Positions 1 through 8,707 of a stretch of DNA of 64,000 nucleotides are shown in pieces. Location: assembly GCA_963781265.1 (NCBI GenBank), contig CAWAFH010000018.1, positions 186,001-250,000 on the forward strand, in the 5' to 3' direction. The stretch comes from WHSW01 sp963781265. Lineage in GTDB: Bacteria; Actinomycetota; Thermoleophilia; Solirubrobacterales; 70-9. The number at the start of each line of letters is the position of its first letter. The first letter of the stretch is position 1. The notes beneath the pieces are model-generated. The model was not told the origin of the DNA and searched no databases. It saw only the letters and a list, made by a program, of their open reading frames with translations. The translations under genes and the position numbers were made by a program.

Positions 1-669
1 GGCGGTCCCCGGCGTCGACGGCCCATCGAGCGTGTTCGAGATCGAGTCCCATCCGAGCGCGGCCGTGGCGTACTCGGACGCGAACCGCTGCTCGAGATAC
101 TCGCGCGCCGAGGTCGCGAACAGCTTCGCCGCGGCGAGCCCGTGGCCGCGGGCACGGCGGGCGGTGCGCCCGAGCGCCGCGGCGGAACCGCGCCGCAGCC
201 AGCCGGGTGCGCCGGGGGCGGGGCGGTCGAACCAGGGCGCGAGCAGGCCCGCGATCGCGAGCAGCTCGGCACGAAACGGGGCGAAGGCGGCGCCGTCGCG
301 ACGGTCGAAGCGGGCCAGCTCGCGCGCCGTGTCGGCGTCGTCGTCGTGCAGGGTCAGCATCGTGCCGTCGCGAAACACGTTGAGGGTCGGGGCCGCCTCG
401 AGCACCTCGAGCCCGCGGGCGCGAAGGTCGAAGTCCCGCCAGATCGCCGGGCGCAGCAGGCTGAGCACGTAGGCGCCCGGGGAGGCGCGAAACCCCGGCG
501 CGAACTCCTCGGTCGTGCAGGCGCCGCCGATGATCTCGCGCCGCTCGACGACGACCGTCGAGAGGCCCGCGCGGGCGAGGTAGGTCGCGGCGACGAGCCC
601 GTTGTGCCCGCCGCCGACGACCGCGACGTCGTAGCGCTCGCGCCCGGGCCGGGAGCTCGGGTCAGGCAC
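1..669 (-). CDS. FAD-dependent oxidoreductase, phytoene-dehydrogenase-like (3' end beyond window)
   Basis: Only the first 223 codons are present. The N-terminus has a Rossmann dinucleotide-binding fold: a beta strand YDVAVV followed by GGGHNG at residues 19-24, then a helix ending in VVVERR with an acidic residue expected to bind the FAD ribose, and an IGGACTTEEFAPGF segment typical of the phytoene dehydrogenase / amine oxidase superfamily. The start is GTG at 669, which overlaps the last 8 bases of the upstream dimethylformamidase-like gene (GTGCCTGA), so the two are probably translationally coupled. The substrate cannot be told from this fragment. Its position in a cluster of nitrogen-compound enzymes makes an amine or a related metabolite plausible, but this is inference. 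Confidence 0.75.
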   Translation of the reverse strand, partial: MPDPSSRPGRERYDVAVVGGGHNGLVAATYLARAGLSTVVVERREIIGGACTTEEFAPGFRASPGAYVLSLLRPAIWRDFDLRARGLEVLEAAPTLNVFRDGTMLTLHDDDADTARELARFDRRDGAAFAPFRAELLAIAGLLAPWFDRPAPGAPGWLRRGSAAALGRTARRARGHGLAAAKLFATSAREYLEQRFASEYATAALGWDSISNTLDGPSTPGTA

Positions 670-2773
670 CGCCGGCTCCGAACGGGCGCTCGCGGACGAG
701 CTCGTCGAGCACGTTCGCGGTGACTTGCGAGACCGGGTTGTCGTCGTCGGAGGCGAGACAGCCGGTCCACGCGATCGAGCCCACCGCGAACACCGCGCCG
801 CCCTCGGGCCGGCGGTGCACGACCAGGTCGGCGCGCAGCGGCGGCTCGTCGGCCGGGTCGTCGATCACGTCGTCGGACCAGCGCTCGTACCCGTCGCCGA
901 CCGCGGCGCTCGCCAGCACCGTGGCCTCGGGCGGCGAGCCGAGCCGCGGGTCATAGGCGTCGACCTCGAACCCGGCCGCGCCGCCGAGCACGACGCCGGC
1001 CGCCCCGATCGGCGCCTCCGGGTCGAGCCCCGCGAAGACGACGGCACCGGCGGGATCGCCGGCGGCCGCTGCCGTCGGCCGATAGGAGCTCGCCGCTCCG
1101 TCGCCGAATCCGCACAGGCCGACGCCGAGCGTCCGGTGCTCGGGACGGCCGCGGCGGCGCCAGTCCCCGCCGTAGGCACCGGAGGCATGGTGATGCTCGC
1201 CCGGGAGCGCCTGCCACGCGAGGCCCTGGGTCTCGCTGCGGCGCAGCTCGATCACGTGCGGTCGGTGCGGGTCGACCGAGATCGGGCCGTTGAGCCCGTT
1301 GCCGCCCAGGTAGGCCAGGCTGCCCCCGTGCTCGAGGTGGGCATCGATCGCGTCGAGCAGAGCCGCGCTCGCGTACTCCGGGTGGGCGCCTGTGATCAGG
1401 ACGCGGTGGCCCGCGATCGCCTCGACCCCCTCGCGGTCGACGTCGTGATCGGTGATCAGGTCGAAGCGGATCCCGCGTCGCGCGAGCCAGCCGAGCAGGA
1501 CCAGGTCCTGGCCGAGGCCATGCGGCCCGCCGTGCTGCGGGCAGCGGTAGCCCGGGCGCAGCTGGGTGAGCGGGCGCAGGATGGACGCCTCGTAGACGCC
1601 GATCCCGTCCGCATGGCGGTCATAGAGGCTGCGCAATCCGCGCCGCTCGACCCACGCGTCCTCGGGCCCGGTCGTGCCGGCGACCCGCGGCGCCGCTCGC
1701 TCGCACGAGTAAGCCAGATAGGTGAAGGTCGGCAGCAGCACCGCCACGGCGGCCGGCTCCGCGTCCGGAGCGCGCCGCACCGCGACCGGGATCAGGTCCT
1801 CGCACTCGCCGTCGGACAGCTCGATCGCATACGTCCCACCCGGGAGCGAGGCGGGCAGATCGACCGCGAAGCTCGGCGGCCACCCGAGGTCGTCGACCGC
1901 GTCGGAATGGAAGTGCATCGCCCCGTATTGCTCGGGGGCCAGGCGCCAGTCGTGAACGTCCCCGCTCCAGTTGTGACCGGTGACCGCGCGCAGCGGACCG
2001 TTGACGCACTCCCCGTGCAACCCGTGAGGGCCGGCGTCGACGACGCGGCGGCCCCGGCCTTCGCCGAGCTGCCAGGCGGCGACCAACTCGGCCCCGCCCG
2101 GCCCGTTTGACACCGTGGGGCGATCGAGCTTGCCGTCGAGGTGCGAGCGGGCGCGTTCGTCGCCGCGCCGCTCGGCGGCGAGCAGCAGCGGGCCCTCGCC
2201 CGGCCCCGGACCGGACAGGGAGGCCGGCGCTCGCAGCTCCTCGACCGTCGCGAGCCGCCGCCCGCGCCGGCGCGAGTGCGAGATCGAGATCGATCCGGTC
2301 CCCGGCTCGAGCGCCGCCTCGATCCGGCTCCAGGCGCCCGGCTCGACCGCCGCGGCACCCGCGATCGACTCGCGCCGGCCGCCGGCGACGACCTCGAAGG
2401 CCGGCCGCCCCGCGGCGTCGAGGGCGAGCGCCCACCCGTCGCCATTGCGACCCCAGGTCGCGAGCAGGGCGCGGCGCTCGCGAGACGGCGCCTTCGGGGC
2501 GATCCAGACCCAGGTCGAGACCGTCAGCCCATCCTGTGGTCGCAGCCGCGGATCGTGCGGGACGATCGCGTGCGCGCCCGTCAGGACCGCGCGCTCCGCC
2601 GGGGGCTCGAGCGCTTCGATCGCAGCCGCCACGGGCTCGCGGCCCGGGAGCGTCACGAGCCGCGTGCTCGGCCGCCCGGTCGCCGAGACCATCGCCAGGA
2701 CCCGGTCGCCCGGGCGCGCCGAGAGCCGGTCGGCGTAGCCGACCAGCCGGTCCCAGTCGGTGACCGCGCCCAC
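662..2773 (-). CDS. N,N-dimethylformamidase large-subunit-like protein
   Basis: A protein of about 703 residues resembling the large (beta) subunit of N,N-dimethylformamidase, an iron-dependent amidohydrolase that splits dimethylformamide into dimethylamine and formate. The N-terminal third contains a LamG/concanavalin-like segment (VSTWVWIAP, LLATWGRNGDGW), and the C-terminal part has the characteristic PTFTYLAYSCER, YRCPQHGGPHGLGQDL, DLITDHDVDREG and YLGGNGLNG blocks. No small-subunit gene is visible. The start is taken as GTG 2773, 10 bases after the stop of the aminotransferase gene; the frame stays open to 2830, but that would overlap the aminotransferase coding end. The true substrate may be another amide; family membership is much surer than DMF specificity. 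Confidence 0.72.
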   Translation of the reverse strand: MGAVTDWDRLVGYADRLSARPGDRVLAMVSATGRPSTRLVTLPGREPVAAAIEALEPPAERAVLTGAHAIVPHDPRLRPQDGLTVSTWVWIAPKAPSRERRALLATWGRNGDGWALALDAAGRPAFEVVAGGRRESIAGAAAVEPGAWSRIEAALEPGTGSISISHSRRRGRRLATVEELRAPASLSGPGPGEGPLLLAAERRGDERARSHLDGKLDRPTVSNGPGGAELVAAWQLGEGRGRRVVDAGPHGLHGECVNGPLRAVTGHNWSGDVHDWRLAPEQYGAMHFHSDAVDDLGWPPSFAVDLPASLPGGTYAIELSDGECEDLIPVAVRRAPDAEPAAVAVLLPTFTYLAYSCERAAPRVAGTTGPEDAWVERRGLRSLYDRHADGIGVYEASILRPLTQLRPGYRCPQHGGPHGLGQDLVLLGWLARRGIRFDLITDHDVDREGVEAIAGHRVLITGAHPEYASAALLDAIDAHLEHGGSLAYLGGNGLNGPISVDPHRPHVIELRRSETQGLAWQALPGEHHHASGAYGGDWRRRGRPEHRTLGVGLCGFGDGAASSYRPTAAAAGDPAGAVVFAGLDPEAPIGAAGVVLGGAAGFEVDAYDPRLGSPPEATVLASAAVGDGYERWSDDVIDDPADEPPLRADLVVHRRPEGGAVFAVGSIAWTGCLASDDDNPVSQVTANVLDELVRERPFGAGGA

Positions 2774-2783
2774 CTCCGCGCGG

Positions 2784-4163
2784 CTACTCGGTCGGGGGCG
2801 CGGCGCTGACCTCTTCGATCGCCTCCGCAACGCGCTCGCACGACCAGCGGAAGAGGTCGATCGGCTGATTGAGAGCCGGTTGCAGCCGGTAGACCCACTT
2901 GCCCTCCTGAGTGATTCCCAGGACGCCGCGGCGCAGCGCCGCGTGGTGCACGGCGAGCTGGAAGTTGGGCGCCGGCATGATCGTCTCCATGTCCGTCACG
3001 AACTCGACCCCGATCAGGCCGCCGGCGGCGCGGACGTCGCCGACCTGCTCGCAGCGGTCGACCAGCGGGCCCAGCACCTCGAGCGCGACCCGCTCCATCT
3101 CCTGGACGTTCGCGAGCACGTCGTCGCGCAGGATCGCCTCGATGTTCTCCAGCGCCGCCACACAGGCTGCCGGGGTCCAGCCGAAGGTGGCGCCGACGTG
3201 GCTGGTCGCGTTCGCCATCACCCGCTCGCTGCCCAGGGTCCCCCCGATCGGCATCACGCCGCCGGCGAATCCCTTGGCGAGCAGGATCAGCTCCGGCTCG
3301 AGGTCCCACCGCTCGACCGCGAACATCGTCCCGCAGCGCCCGATCCCCGTCTGCACCTCGTCGGCGATCAACACCCAGCCGTAGCGCTCGCACAGGGCGG
3401 TGAGGCGCTTCCAGAAGGCGGCCGAGGGGATCACGATCCCGCCCTCGCCGAGGACCGGTTCGATCAGGACCCCGGCGACCTGCTCGGGGTCGACCTGGTG
3501 GCGGAGCAGCACCTCCTCGAGGTAGTCGACGTAGATCGTGTCGTCGTAGGGCCCCGGTCCCTTGTGAAAGGGAGCGCGGAACTGGTTCGGGTACGGGGCG
3601 AAGACGAGGCCGGAGACGTACTGCGCCGAGTTCGAGGTCACCTCGGAGAGGTCCGTCGACCCGGCGGCGGTCAGGTACGTGGACTCGCCGTGATACTGCC
3701 CGAGGAAGCCGAGGATCATCGGCCGCCCGGTTGCCTCGCGGGCGAGCTTGACCGCGCCCTCGACCACCTCGGTGCCGGTGATGCCGCTCGCGGCCCGGCT
3801 GATGCTCGCCGGGGCGAGCTGGACCAGGCGCTCGGCGAGCTCGATCGGCGGCGCGCTGCGGACGTAGTCGGTGATCTCGAAGCCGTAGCGGTGCATCGCG
3901 TCGATCGCCCGCTCGAGGGCCGGCTCCGGCATTGCGCCGAGCGGGTTCGACCCCCAGCCCGAGACGTGGTCCACGAACGTGTTGCCGTCGACGTCCGCGA
4001 TCAGCCAGTCGGTCTTCGACTCGATATAGAGCGGGACGGTGTTGTGATCGCGGTACGGCCCGTACATGATCGCGTCGTTGCGGGCCATCAGCCCGGCGCT
4101 CTTCGGGCCCGGCAGCTCGGTCGTCACGCGCGGGAAGTCGGTCTCGGTACCGGTGCTGCTCAT
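2784..4163 (-). CDS. class III (omega) aminotransferase, 4-aminobutyrate-aminotransferase-like
   Basis: A 459-residue PLP-dependent transaminase of fold type I, class III. IADEVQTGIGRCG is the signature that carries the Asp contacting the pyridine nitrogen, and LLAKGFAGG contains the Schiff-base lysine (about K297). GRPMILGFLGQYHGES matches the phosphate-cup region. The start ATG 4163 is preceded by a good ribosome binding site (AGGAGG about 9 bases upstream) and suits the family N-terminus. It is the first gene of the minus-strand arm that continues into the dimethylformamidase-like and FAD genes, and it is divergent from the solute-binding protein gene. The likely reaction is transfer of an omega-amino group from GABA, putrescine or a similar amine; which donor is used cannot be decided from sequence alone. 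Confidence 0.85.
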   Translation of the reverse strand: MSSTGTETDFPRVTTELPGPKSAGLMARNDAIMYGPYRDHNTVPLYIESKTDWLIADVDGNTFVDHVSGWGSNPLGAMPEPALERAIDAMHRYGFEITDYVRSAPPIELAERLVQLAPASISRAASGITGTEVVEGAVKLAREATGRPMILGFLGQYHGESTYLTAAGSTDLSEVTSNSAQYVSGLVFAPYPNQFRAPFHKGPGPYDDTIYVDYLEEVLLRHQVDPEQVAGVLIEPVLGEGGIVIPSAAFWKRLTALCERYGWVLIADEVQTGIGRCGTMFAVERWDLEPELILLAKGFAGGVMPIGGTLGSERVMANATSHVGATFGWTPAACVAALENIEAILRDDVLANVQEMERVALEVLGPLVDRCEQVGDVRAAGGLIGVEFVTDMETIMPAPNFQLAVHHAALRRGVLGITQEGKWVYRLQPALNQPIDLFRWSCERVAEAIEEVSAAPPTE

Positions 4164-4273
4164 CTCGAGCCTCCTGGCTGATTCGTTGAAGAATGGCCGA
4201 ATGACCACGAAATTCGTACCACAATCCCAATTGAGCGCGATTCTGCGTTGCTCGATGCATATTGTTGACTCAT
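4164..4273. promoter_or_regulatory. divergent intergenic control region
   Basis: This is the only spacer between the two arms of the 1-8.7 kb cluster and is markedly more AT-rich than its surroundings. It ends in ATTGTTGAC and, 7 bases further on, GTGACAAAC (4261-4281), so a TTGT half-site faces an ACAA half-site. Similar half-sites recur upstream of the DUF839 gene at 5444-5457. Promoters for both arms should lie here, but I see no convincing -35/-10 pair. Confidence 0.35.
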
Positions 4274-5389
4274 GTGACAAACTCCCCGAGGTTGATCTCC
4301 CGCGCTGACCGCCATCGCACGCTCGCGGCCGCCCTCGCCGTCGGCCTGACCGCGGCCCTGGCTGGCGGGTGCGGATCGGGAGGCGGCAACTCCTCCGTTG
4401 CCGCCGCGCCCGACGACCCAAACGCGGAGGTCTCGGGGACGCTGCGCGTGTTCGCTTATGAGGACAGCGTCACGCCGAAGATGATCGACCCGGTTACCGA
4501 TGCGAACCCGGACCTCAAGATCGAGACCGCGACCTTCGACTCCAACGACGAGGCGGCCGCCAAGCTCGCCGGCGGGTTCGAGGCCGACGTGGTCGAGGTC
4601 TGCGCCGACGAGATGCAGCCGCTCCTCGACCAGAACCTGATCCGGCCGCTGGATCCGAAGGGGATCACCTCCTGGGACGACCTGGCGTTCACCGACGCCG
4701 ACGGGATCGTCCTCGACGGCAAGCAGTACGGCGTCCCGCTCTCGGCCGGGCTCGAGGGGCTGGTCTATAACACCGAAGAGGTGCCCGGCGGGATCGACGA
4801 GCTCACCGACCTTTGGGACCCCCAGTTCACCGGGCGCTCGACGATCCAGGGCTCCTACGCCCTGCCGCCGATGGCCGAGGCGGCGCTGGCGATCGGGATC
4901 GAGGACCCGATGGCGATGGACTCCGACGAGCTCGAGCAGACCAAGCAGTACCTGATCGACAACGCCGACCAGTTCCGGACCCTGTGGGGCTCGGACTCCG
5001 ATCTCGTGAACCTGTTCAAGTCGGGCGAGGTCGTGGTCGCGGCCGCCGGCCCGCAGCTCGCGCAGCGGATCATCGACGGCGGCGTGCCGGCGAAGTGGGC
5101 CTACGCAAAAGACGGCACGCTCTCATGGGTCTGCGGCTTTGCGCTGACCTCGGACGCGCAGAACATCCCCGCCGCCTACGCGCTCATGAACTGGCAGTCC
5201 TCGCCGGAGGCGCAGGCGATCCGGGCCGAGGACGGCTACCTGGTCACCAACAAGAAGGCGATCCCGCTCGCGCCGCCGGACTACGAGAAGACCTCCGGGG
5301 TCGACTACGTGGACCGGGCGATCCCCGAGACGCACCCGGACGACTACCAGGCCTGGGTGCGCGCCTTCCAAGACTTCAAGTCCCAGTAG
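4274..5389 (+). CDS. polyamine-type extracellular solute-binding lipoprotein (PotD family)
   Basis: A secreted substrate-binding protein. A positively charged N-terminus, a hydrophobic stretch and an LAGGC lipobox (Cys about residue 33) predict a lipoprotein. The mature part has the bacterial solute-binding fold: LRVFAYEDSVTPKMID, FEADVVEVCADEMQPLLDQNLIRPLD, YGVPLSAGLEGLVYNTEEV and LMNWQSSPEAQAI resemble PotD/PotF-like spermidine/putrescine binders. GTG 4274 is chosen as start; TTG 4262 and TTG 4292 are in frame, no site has a clear Shine-Dalgarno, and the TTGT...ACAA motif overlaps this start, so the real start may be 4292. No ABC permease or ATPase is encoded beside it, so its transporter must be elsewhere. 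The divergent aminotransferase supports an amine ligand. Confidence 0.75.
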   Translation: MTNSPRLISRADRHRTLAAALAVGLTAALAGGCGSGGGNSSVAAAPDDPNAEVSGTLRVFAYEDSVTPKMIDPVTDANPDLKIETATFDSNDEAAAKLAGGFEADVVEVCADEMQPLLDQNLIRPLDPKGITSWDDLAFTDADGIVLDGKQYGVPLSAGLEGLVYNTEEVPGGIDELTDLWDPQFTGRSTIQGSYALPPMAEAALAIGIEDPMAMDSDELEQTKQYLIDNADQFRTLWGSDSDLVNLFKSGEVVVAAAGPQLAQRIIDGGVPAKWAYAKDGTLSWVCGFALTSDAQNIPAAYALMNWQSSPEAQAIRAEDGYLVTNKKAIPLAPPDYEKTSGVDYVDRAIPETHPDDYQAWVRAFQDFKSQ

Positions 5390-5443
5390 GGGTTATGCAG
5401 GGAACTTGGAGAGAGAGGCGGTCCGCGGCAGTAGGATCGTCGA

Positions 5444-5457
5444 ATTGTGCAACAAAT
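5444..5457. promoter_or_regulatory. candidate operator ATTGTGCAACAAAT upstream of DUF839 gene
   Basis: TTGT-GCA-ACAA is an inverted repeat of two 4-base arms lying about 36 bases before the DUF839 start, in the 103-base gap after the solute-binding gene. Short arms with a 2-4 base centre are typical of GntR-family operators. A looser TTGT...ACAA pair sits at 4262-4280. No regulator gene is present nearby to confirm it. Confidence 0.3.
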
Positions 5458-5492
5458 CCGCCAGCAGGCGAAAGGCAAGGAGAGGGAATTCC

Positions 5493-6947
5493 ATGACGGG
5501 TTCGGCGATCACGCGTAGGGATGCACTGAAGAACGGGATGCTCGGGGTCGCGAGCCTGACCATCGCCGAGCGTCTGCTCGCCTATGGCGGGGTCAACGAG
5601 GCCCTCGCATCGATGAAGCCGACGCTGGCGAAGGAGGGCTACGGCTCCCTCGTCCACAGGAAGGGCAAGGCTCTCGCCCTGCCGAAGGGCTTCGACTACG
5701 TCAACTTCGACCGCGCCGGGACGCCGATGTCCGACGGCCTGCCGATGCCGACGTGCCACGACGGTACGGGCTACTTCTCCGGGGGCAAAGGCAAGGTCTG
5801 GATCGCCCGCAACCACGAGGGTTTCCAGCGGGGCCGCGCGCACGGGCCGGTCAGGGCGTACGACCCGATCGCCCAGGGCGGCGTAACGGTCTCGCACTTC
5901 GACACGCGGAGCGGGGAGGTCCTCGGTAACGCGCTCGTTCTCAACGGCACCGACAACAACTGCAACGGGGGCGCCACGCCGTGGGGAACCTGGCTCACCG
6001 GCGAAGAGAACACGGTCGGCAAGGAGCAGGGCTACGGCGCCGAGCACGGCTACGTCTTCGAGGTCGACGCGCGCGCCACCTCACCGGTCGAGCCGGTGCC
6101 GATCAAGGCAATGGGCCGCTTCGTCCACGAGGCTTGTCCGGTCGACCCGAAGACCGGGATCGTCTACCAGACCGAGGACAACGGCGACCCCGGCGACGGC
6201 TTCTACCGTTACCTGCCCAACCACAAGCGCAAGCTTCACCGCGGCGGCAAGCTCCAGATGCTCGCGATCAAGGGGCGGCCCAAGTACAACACCGTGACGA
6301 ACCAGACGGTCGGCGAGAAGCTCGAGTGTGTTTGGGTCGACATCAAGGACCCCGATCCGAACGGGGCCGACCGCTTTCCGCAGGCCGTCTACATGCAGGG
6401 CCGCAAGAAGGGCGGCGCCAAGTTCATGGGCCTCGAGGGCGGTGCCTTCTCGAAGGGCAGCTGCTACTTCACCGCCTCCGATGGCGGCAACCAGGGCCAG
6501 GGGCAGATCTGGAAGTACACGCCCGACAACAAGAACTTCAAGCGAGGCACGCTCGAGCTCGTGTACGAGTCGCGCAAGCATCGCGTTCTTGCGGGCCCCG
6601 ATGCGATCACCCAGAGCCCGCGCGGCGGGATCCTCGTCTGCGAGGACGGGTCGAGCGAGGATGTGCCCGGTCAGCCGTCGCGGATGAAGTACATCTCGCC
6701 CAACGGGGAGCTGAACGACTTCGCCAGGGTCACGCAGCCGATGCAGCTCCACGACCACATCGCGGCGGATCTCTTCCCCTACAACCCCGACCGGTGGGAG
6801 AACCCTCCCGAGGAGGGCGAGGGTGTCGGCCGCAGCGAGGTCGCCGGCGTCGGCTTCAGCCCGGACGGCAAATGGCTGTTCTGCCACATCCAGTACCCGG
6901 GCGAGTCGTTCGCGATCACCGGGCCCTGGCACAAGGGCTGGCTGTGA
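5493..6947 (+). CDS. Tat-exported DUF839/PhoX-like protein
   Basis: A 484-residue protein of the DUF839 group related to the alkaline phosphatase PhoX, which are calcium/iron beta-propeller enzymes. The N-terminus ITRRDALKNGMLGVASL is a twin-arginine signal, so it is probably exported folded. Propeller-type features are visible: IARNHE, LNGTDNNCNGGATPWGTWLTGEE, HEACPVDPKTGIVYQTEDNGDPGDGFYRY and GPDAITQSPRGGILVCEDG; the repeated Glu/Asp/Asn clusters are probable metal ligands. The start ATG 5493 has an AAGGAGAGGG ribosome site at about 5477-5486. It lies between the binding protein and the second aminotransferase. Phosphatase activity is inferred from the family and is not certain for DUF839 members outside PhoX. 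Confidence 0.75.
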   Translation: MTGSAITRRDALKNGMLGVASLTIAERLLAYGGVNEALASMKPTLAKEGYGSLVHRKGKALALPKGFDYVNFDRAGTPMSDGLPMPTCHDGTGYFSGGKGKVWIARNHEGFQRGRAHGPVRAYDPIAQGGVTVSHFDTRSGEVLGNALVLNGTDNNCNGGATPWGTWLTGEENTVGKEQGYGAEHGYVFEVDARATSPVEPVPIKAMGRFVHEACPVDPKTGIVYQTEDNGDPGDGFYRYLPNHKRKLHRGGKLQMLAIKGRPKYNTVTNQTVGEKLECVWVDIKDPDPNGADRFPQAVYMQGRKKGGAKFMGLEGGAFSKGSCYFTASDGGNQGQGQIWKYTPDNKNFKRGTLELVYESRKHRVLAGPDAITQSPRGGILVCEDGSSEDVPGQPSRMKYISPNGELNDFARVTQPMQLHDHIAADLFPYNPDRWENPPEEGEGVGRSEVAGVGFSPDGKWLFCHIQYPGESFAITGPWHKGWL

Positions 6948-6993
6948 GGCGGGGCGGAGCGAAGCCGAACCGCGGCGCCGTTGAGCCGCCTCA
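6945..6993 (+). repeat. stop-codon-embedded intergenic repeat, copy 1
   Basis: Begins with the TGA stop codon of the DUF839 gene and runs TGAGGCGG ... GCGAAGCCGAACCG ... CCGTTGAG ... CCGCCTCA. The ends TGAGGCGG (6945-6952) and CCGCCTCA (6986-6993) are exact inverted complements, so the RNA can fold into a hairpin. Related copies follow the stops of nuoH, nuoF and nuoC on the minus strand. Confidence 0.6.
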
Positions 6994-7020
6994 TTGAGCC
7001 AGACAGATAGCGTCCACGCC

Positions 7021-8373
7021 ATGACGATCGAGCGCGGGCGTATCGCCCAGTTGATGGAGCGCGAGCGCGAGCGCTTCGCGGCCGAGCACCCGCGTTCGCG
7101 CGAGCTGCACGAGCGCGGCAAGGCGTCGCTGTTGTCCGGCGTGCCGATGAACTGGATGACCCGCTGGCCGGGCGACTTCCCGGTGTTCATGGACTCGGCC
7201 CAGGGCGCGGAGCTGCGCGACGTCGACGGCAACGCGTACGCGGACCTCTGCCTCGGCGATACCGGCGCGATGACCGGCCACGCGCCGGCCGCGACCGTGG
7301 CTGCCGTCACCGAGCGGTTGGCGCGGGGGATCACCGCGATGCTGCCGACCGAGGACGCGCTGGCGGTCGGCGAGGAGATGCAGCGCCGCTTCGGGCTGCG
7401 CGACTGGCAGTTCACCCTCTCCGCGACCGACGCGAACAGGTTCGTGATCCGGATCGCCCGGCAGATCACCGGGCGCTCGAAGATCATCGTTCACAACCAC
7501 TGCTACCACGGCTCGGTCGACGAGACGGTCGCCACCCTGGTCGACGGCGAGGTGCGCCCGCGCGAGGGCAGCGTCGGCCCGCCCGTCCCGGTCAGCGAGA
7601 CGACCCGGGTGGTCGAGATCAACGACCTCGAGGCGCTCGAGCGCGAGCTGGCCGCGGGCGACGTCGCCTGCGTCCTGATCGAGCCGGCGCTGACCAACAT
7701 CGGGATCGTGCTCGCCGACGAGGGCTATCACGACGCCGTCCGCGAGCTCACGCGCGCGGCCGGGACGCTGCTGGTGATCGACGAGACCCACACGCTCTGC
7801 TGCGGCCCCGGCGGCTACACCCGCGCCCACGACCTCGACCCGGACCTGTTGACGATCGGCAAGCCGATCGGCGGCGGGATCCCGACGGGCGCCTACGGGA
7901 TGAGCGCCGAGGTCGCCGATCGCGTCGTCGACCACACGTTCTGGCGCGAGGCCGATGTCGGCGGGGTCGGCGGCACGCTGGCCGGCAACGCGCTCTCGCT
8001 CGCGGCGGTCCGCGCGACGCTCGGCGAGGTGCTCACCGAGGAGGCGTTCGAGCGCATGATCGGGCTCGCCGAGCGATTCGAGTCGGGCGTTGCGGCGACG
8101 ATCGCCGAGCGCGAGCTGCCGTGGTCGATCACCAGGCTCGGCTGCCGCGCCGAGTACATGTTCTCGGCGACCCCGCCGCACAACGGGGCCGAGGCGGCGG
8201 CCGCGATGGACGAGGACCTCGACGCGTTGCTTCACCTCTACATGCTCAACCGCGGGATCCTGCTGACCCCGTTCCACATGATGGCCCTGATGTCGCCGGC
8301 GACCACGGCCGAGCAGATCGACCTGCACCAGGCCGCCTTCGACGAGGCGGCGGCCGAGCTCACCGGTGGCTGA
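7021..8373 (+). CDS. class III aminotransferase, glutamate-1-semialdehyde-aminomutase-like subgroup
   Basis: A PLP enzyme of about 450 residues. LRDVDGNAYADLCLGDTGAMTGHAP, WQFTLSATDANRFVIRIAR, HNHCYHGSVDETV, LLVIDETHTLCCGPGGY and LTIGKPIGGGIPTGAYGMS follow the class III pattern; the Schiff-base lysine is about K281 of this start. The HNHCYHG stretch and the GSA-type spacing set it apart from the GABA-type paralogue at 2784-4163. ATG 7021 is used as start; TTG 6994 in the same frame is possible, and neither has a strong ribosome site. The stop overlaps the start of the cupin gene by 8 bases (GTGGCTGA), implying coupling. Use in tetrapyrrole synthesis is unlikely given the neighbours; amine or amino-acid transamination fits better, by inference. 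Confidence 0.8.
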   Translation: MTIERGRIAQLMERERERFAAEHPRSRELHERGKASLLSGVPMNWMTRWPGDFPVFMDSAQGAELRDVDGNAYADLCLGDTGAMTGHAPAATVAAVTERLARGITAMLPTEDALAVGEEMQRRFGLRDWQFTLSATDANRFVIRIARQITGRSKIIVHNHCYHGSVDETVATLVDGEVRPREGSVGPPVPVSETTRVVEINDLEALERELAAGDVACVLIEPALTNIGIVLADEGYHDAVRELTRAAGTLLVIDETHTLCCGPGGYTRAHDLDPDLLTIGKPIGGGIPTGAYGMSAEVADRVVDHTFWREADVGGVGGTLAGNALSLAAVRATLGEVLTEEAFERMIGLAERFESGVAATIAERELPWSITRLGCRAEYMFSATPPHNGAEAAAAMDEDLDALLHLYMLNRGILLTPFHMMALMSPATTAEQIDLHQAAFDEAAAELTGG

Positions 8374-8707
8374 GCCCGTCGCGGCGATCGCCGCTGCTGC
8401 GGCGCGGCTCGAGCCCGAGCCGCTCGACCCGGAGCGGATCCTCGAGGGATCGCCCGAGACCTCCGCCTACGTGCTGGCGGCGACGCCGGCAGGCGGGGAG
8501 ACCGGCGTCTGGCGCTGCACGCCCGGGCGCTTTCGCGACGTCGAGGCGGCGGAGACCTTCGTCGTGATCGAGGGCCGGGCGACAATCGAGTGGGAGGGCG
8601 GGACCGTCGAGGTCGGGCCGGGTGACGTCTGCTCGCTGGAGCCCGGGACGAAGACCGTGTGGACGGTCCACGAGACGATCCTCAAGGGCTTTCGGATCGA
8701 GGCGTGA
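8366..8707 (+). CDS. small cupin-domain protein (DUF861/EutQ-like)
   Basis: A 113-residue single-domain cupin. VWRCTPGRFRDVEAAETFVVIEGRATIEWEGG and VGPGDVCSLEPGTKTVWTVHETILKGF form the two cupin motifs of the (S)-ureidoglycine aminohydrolase / DUF861 type, in which the classical metal histidines are partly replaced. GTG 8366 overlaps the upstream aminotransferase stop. The 3' end overlaps the converging beta-helix gene by 26 bases. Such proteins often accompany amine or ureide catabolic genes, so a stabilising or isomerase-like role in the same pathway is plausible but not shown. Confidence 0.75.
   Translation: MAEPVAAIAAAAARLEPEPLDPERILEGSPETSAYVLAATPAGGETGVWRCTPGRFRDVEAAETFVVIEGRATIEWEGGTVEVGPGDVCSLEPGTKTVWTVHETILKGFRIEA

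Noticed and set aside
2774..2830. Upstream extension of the dimethylformamidase-like gene to 2830
   Set aside because: It would overlap the end of the aminotransferase gene and adds an Arg/Ser-rich stretch atypical of the family.
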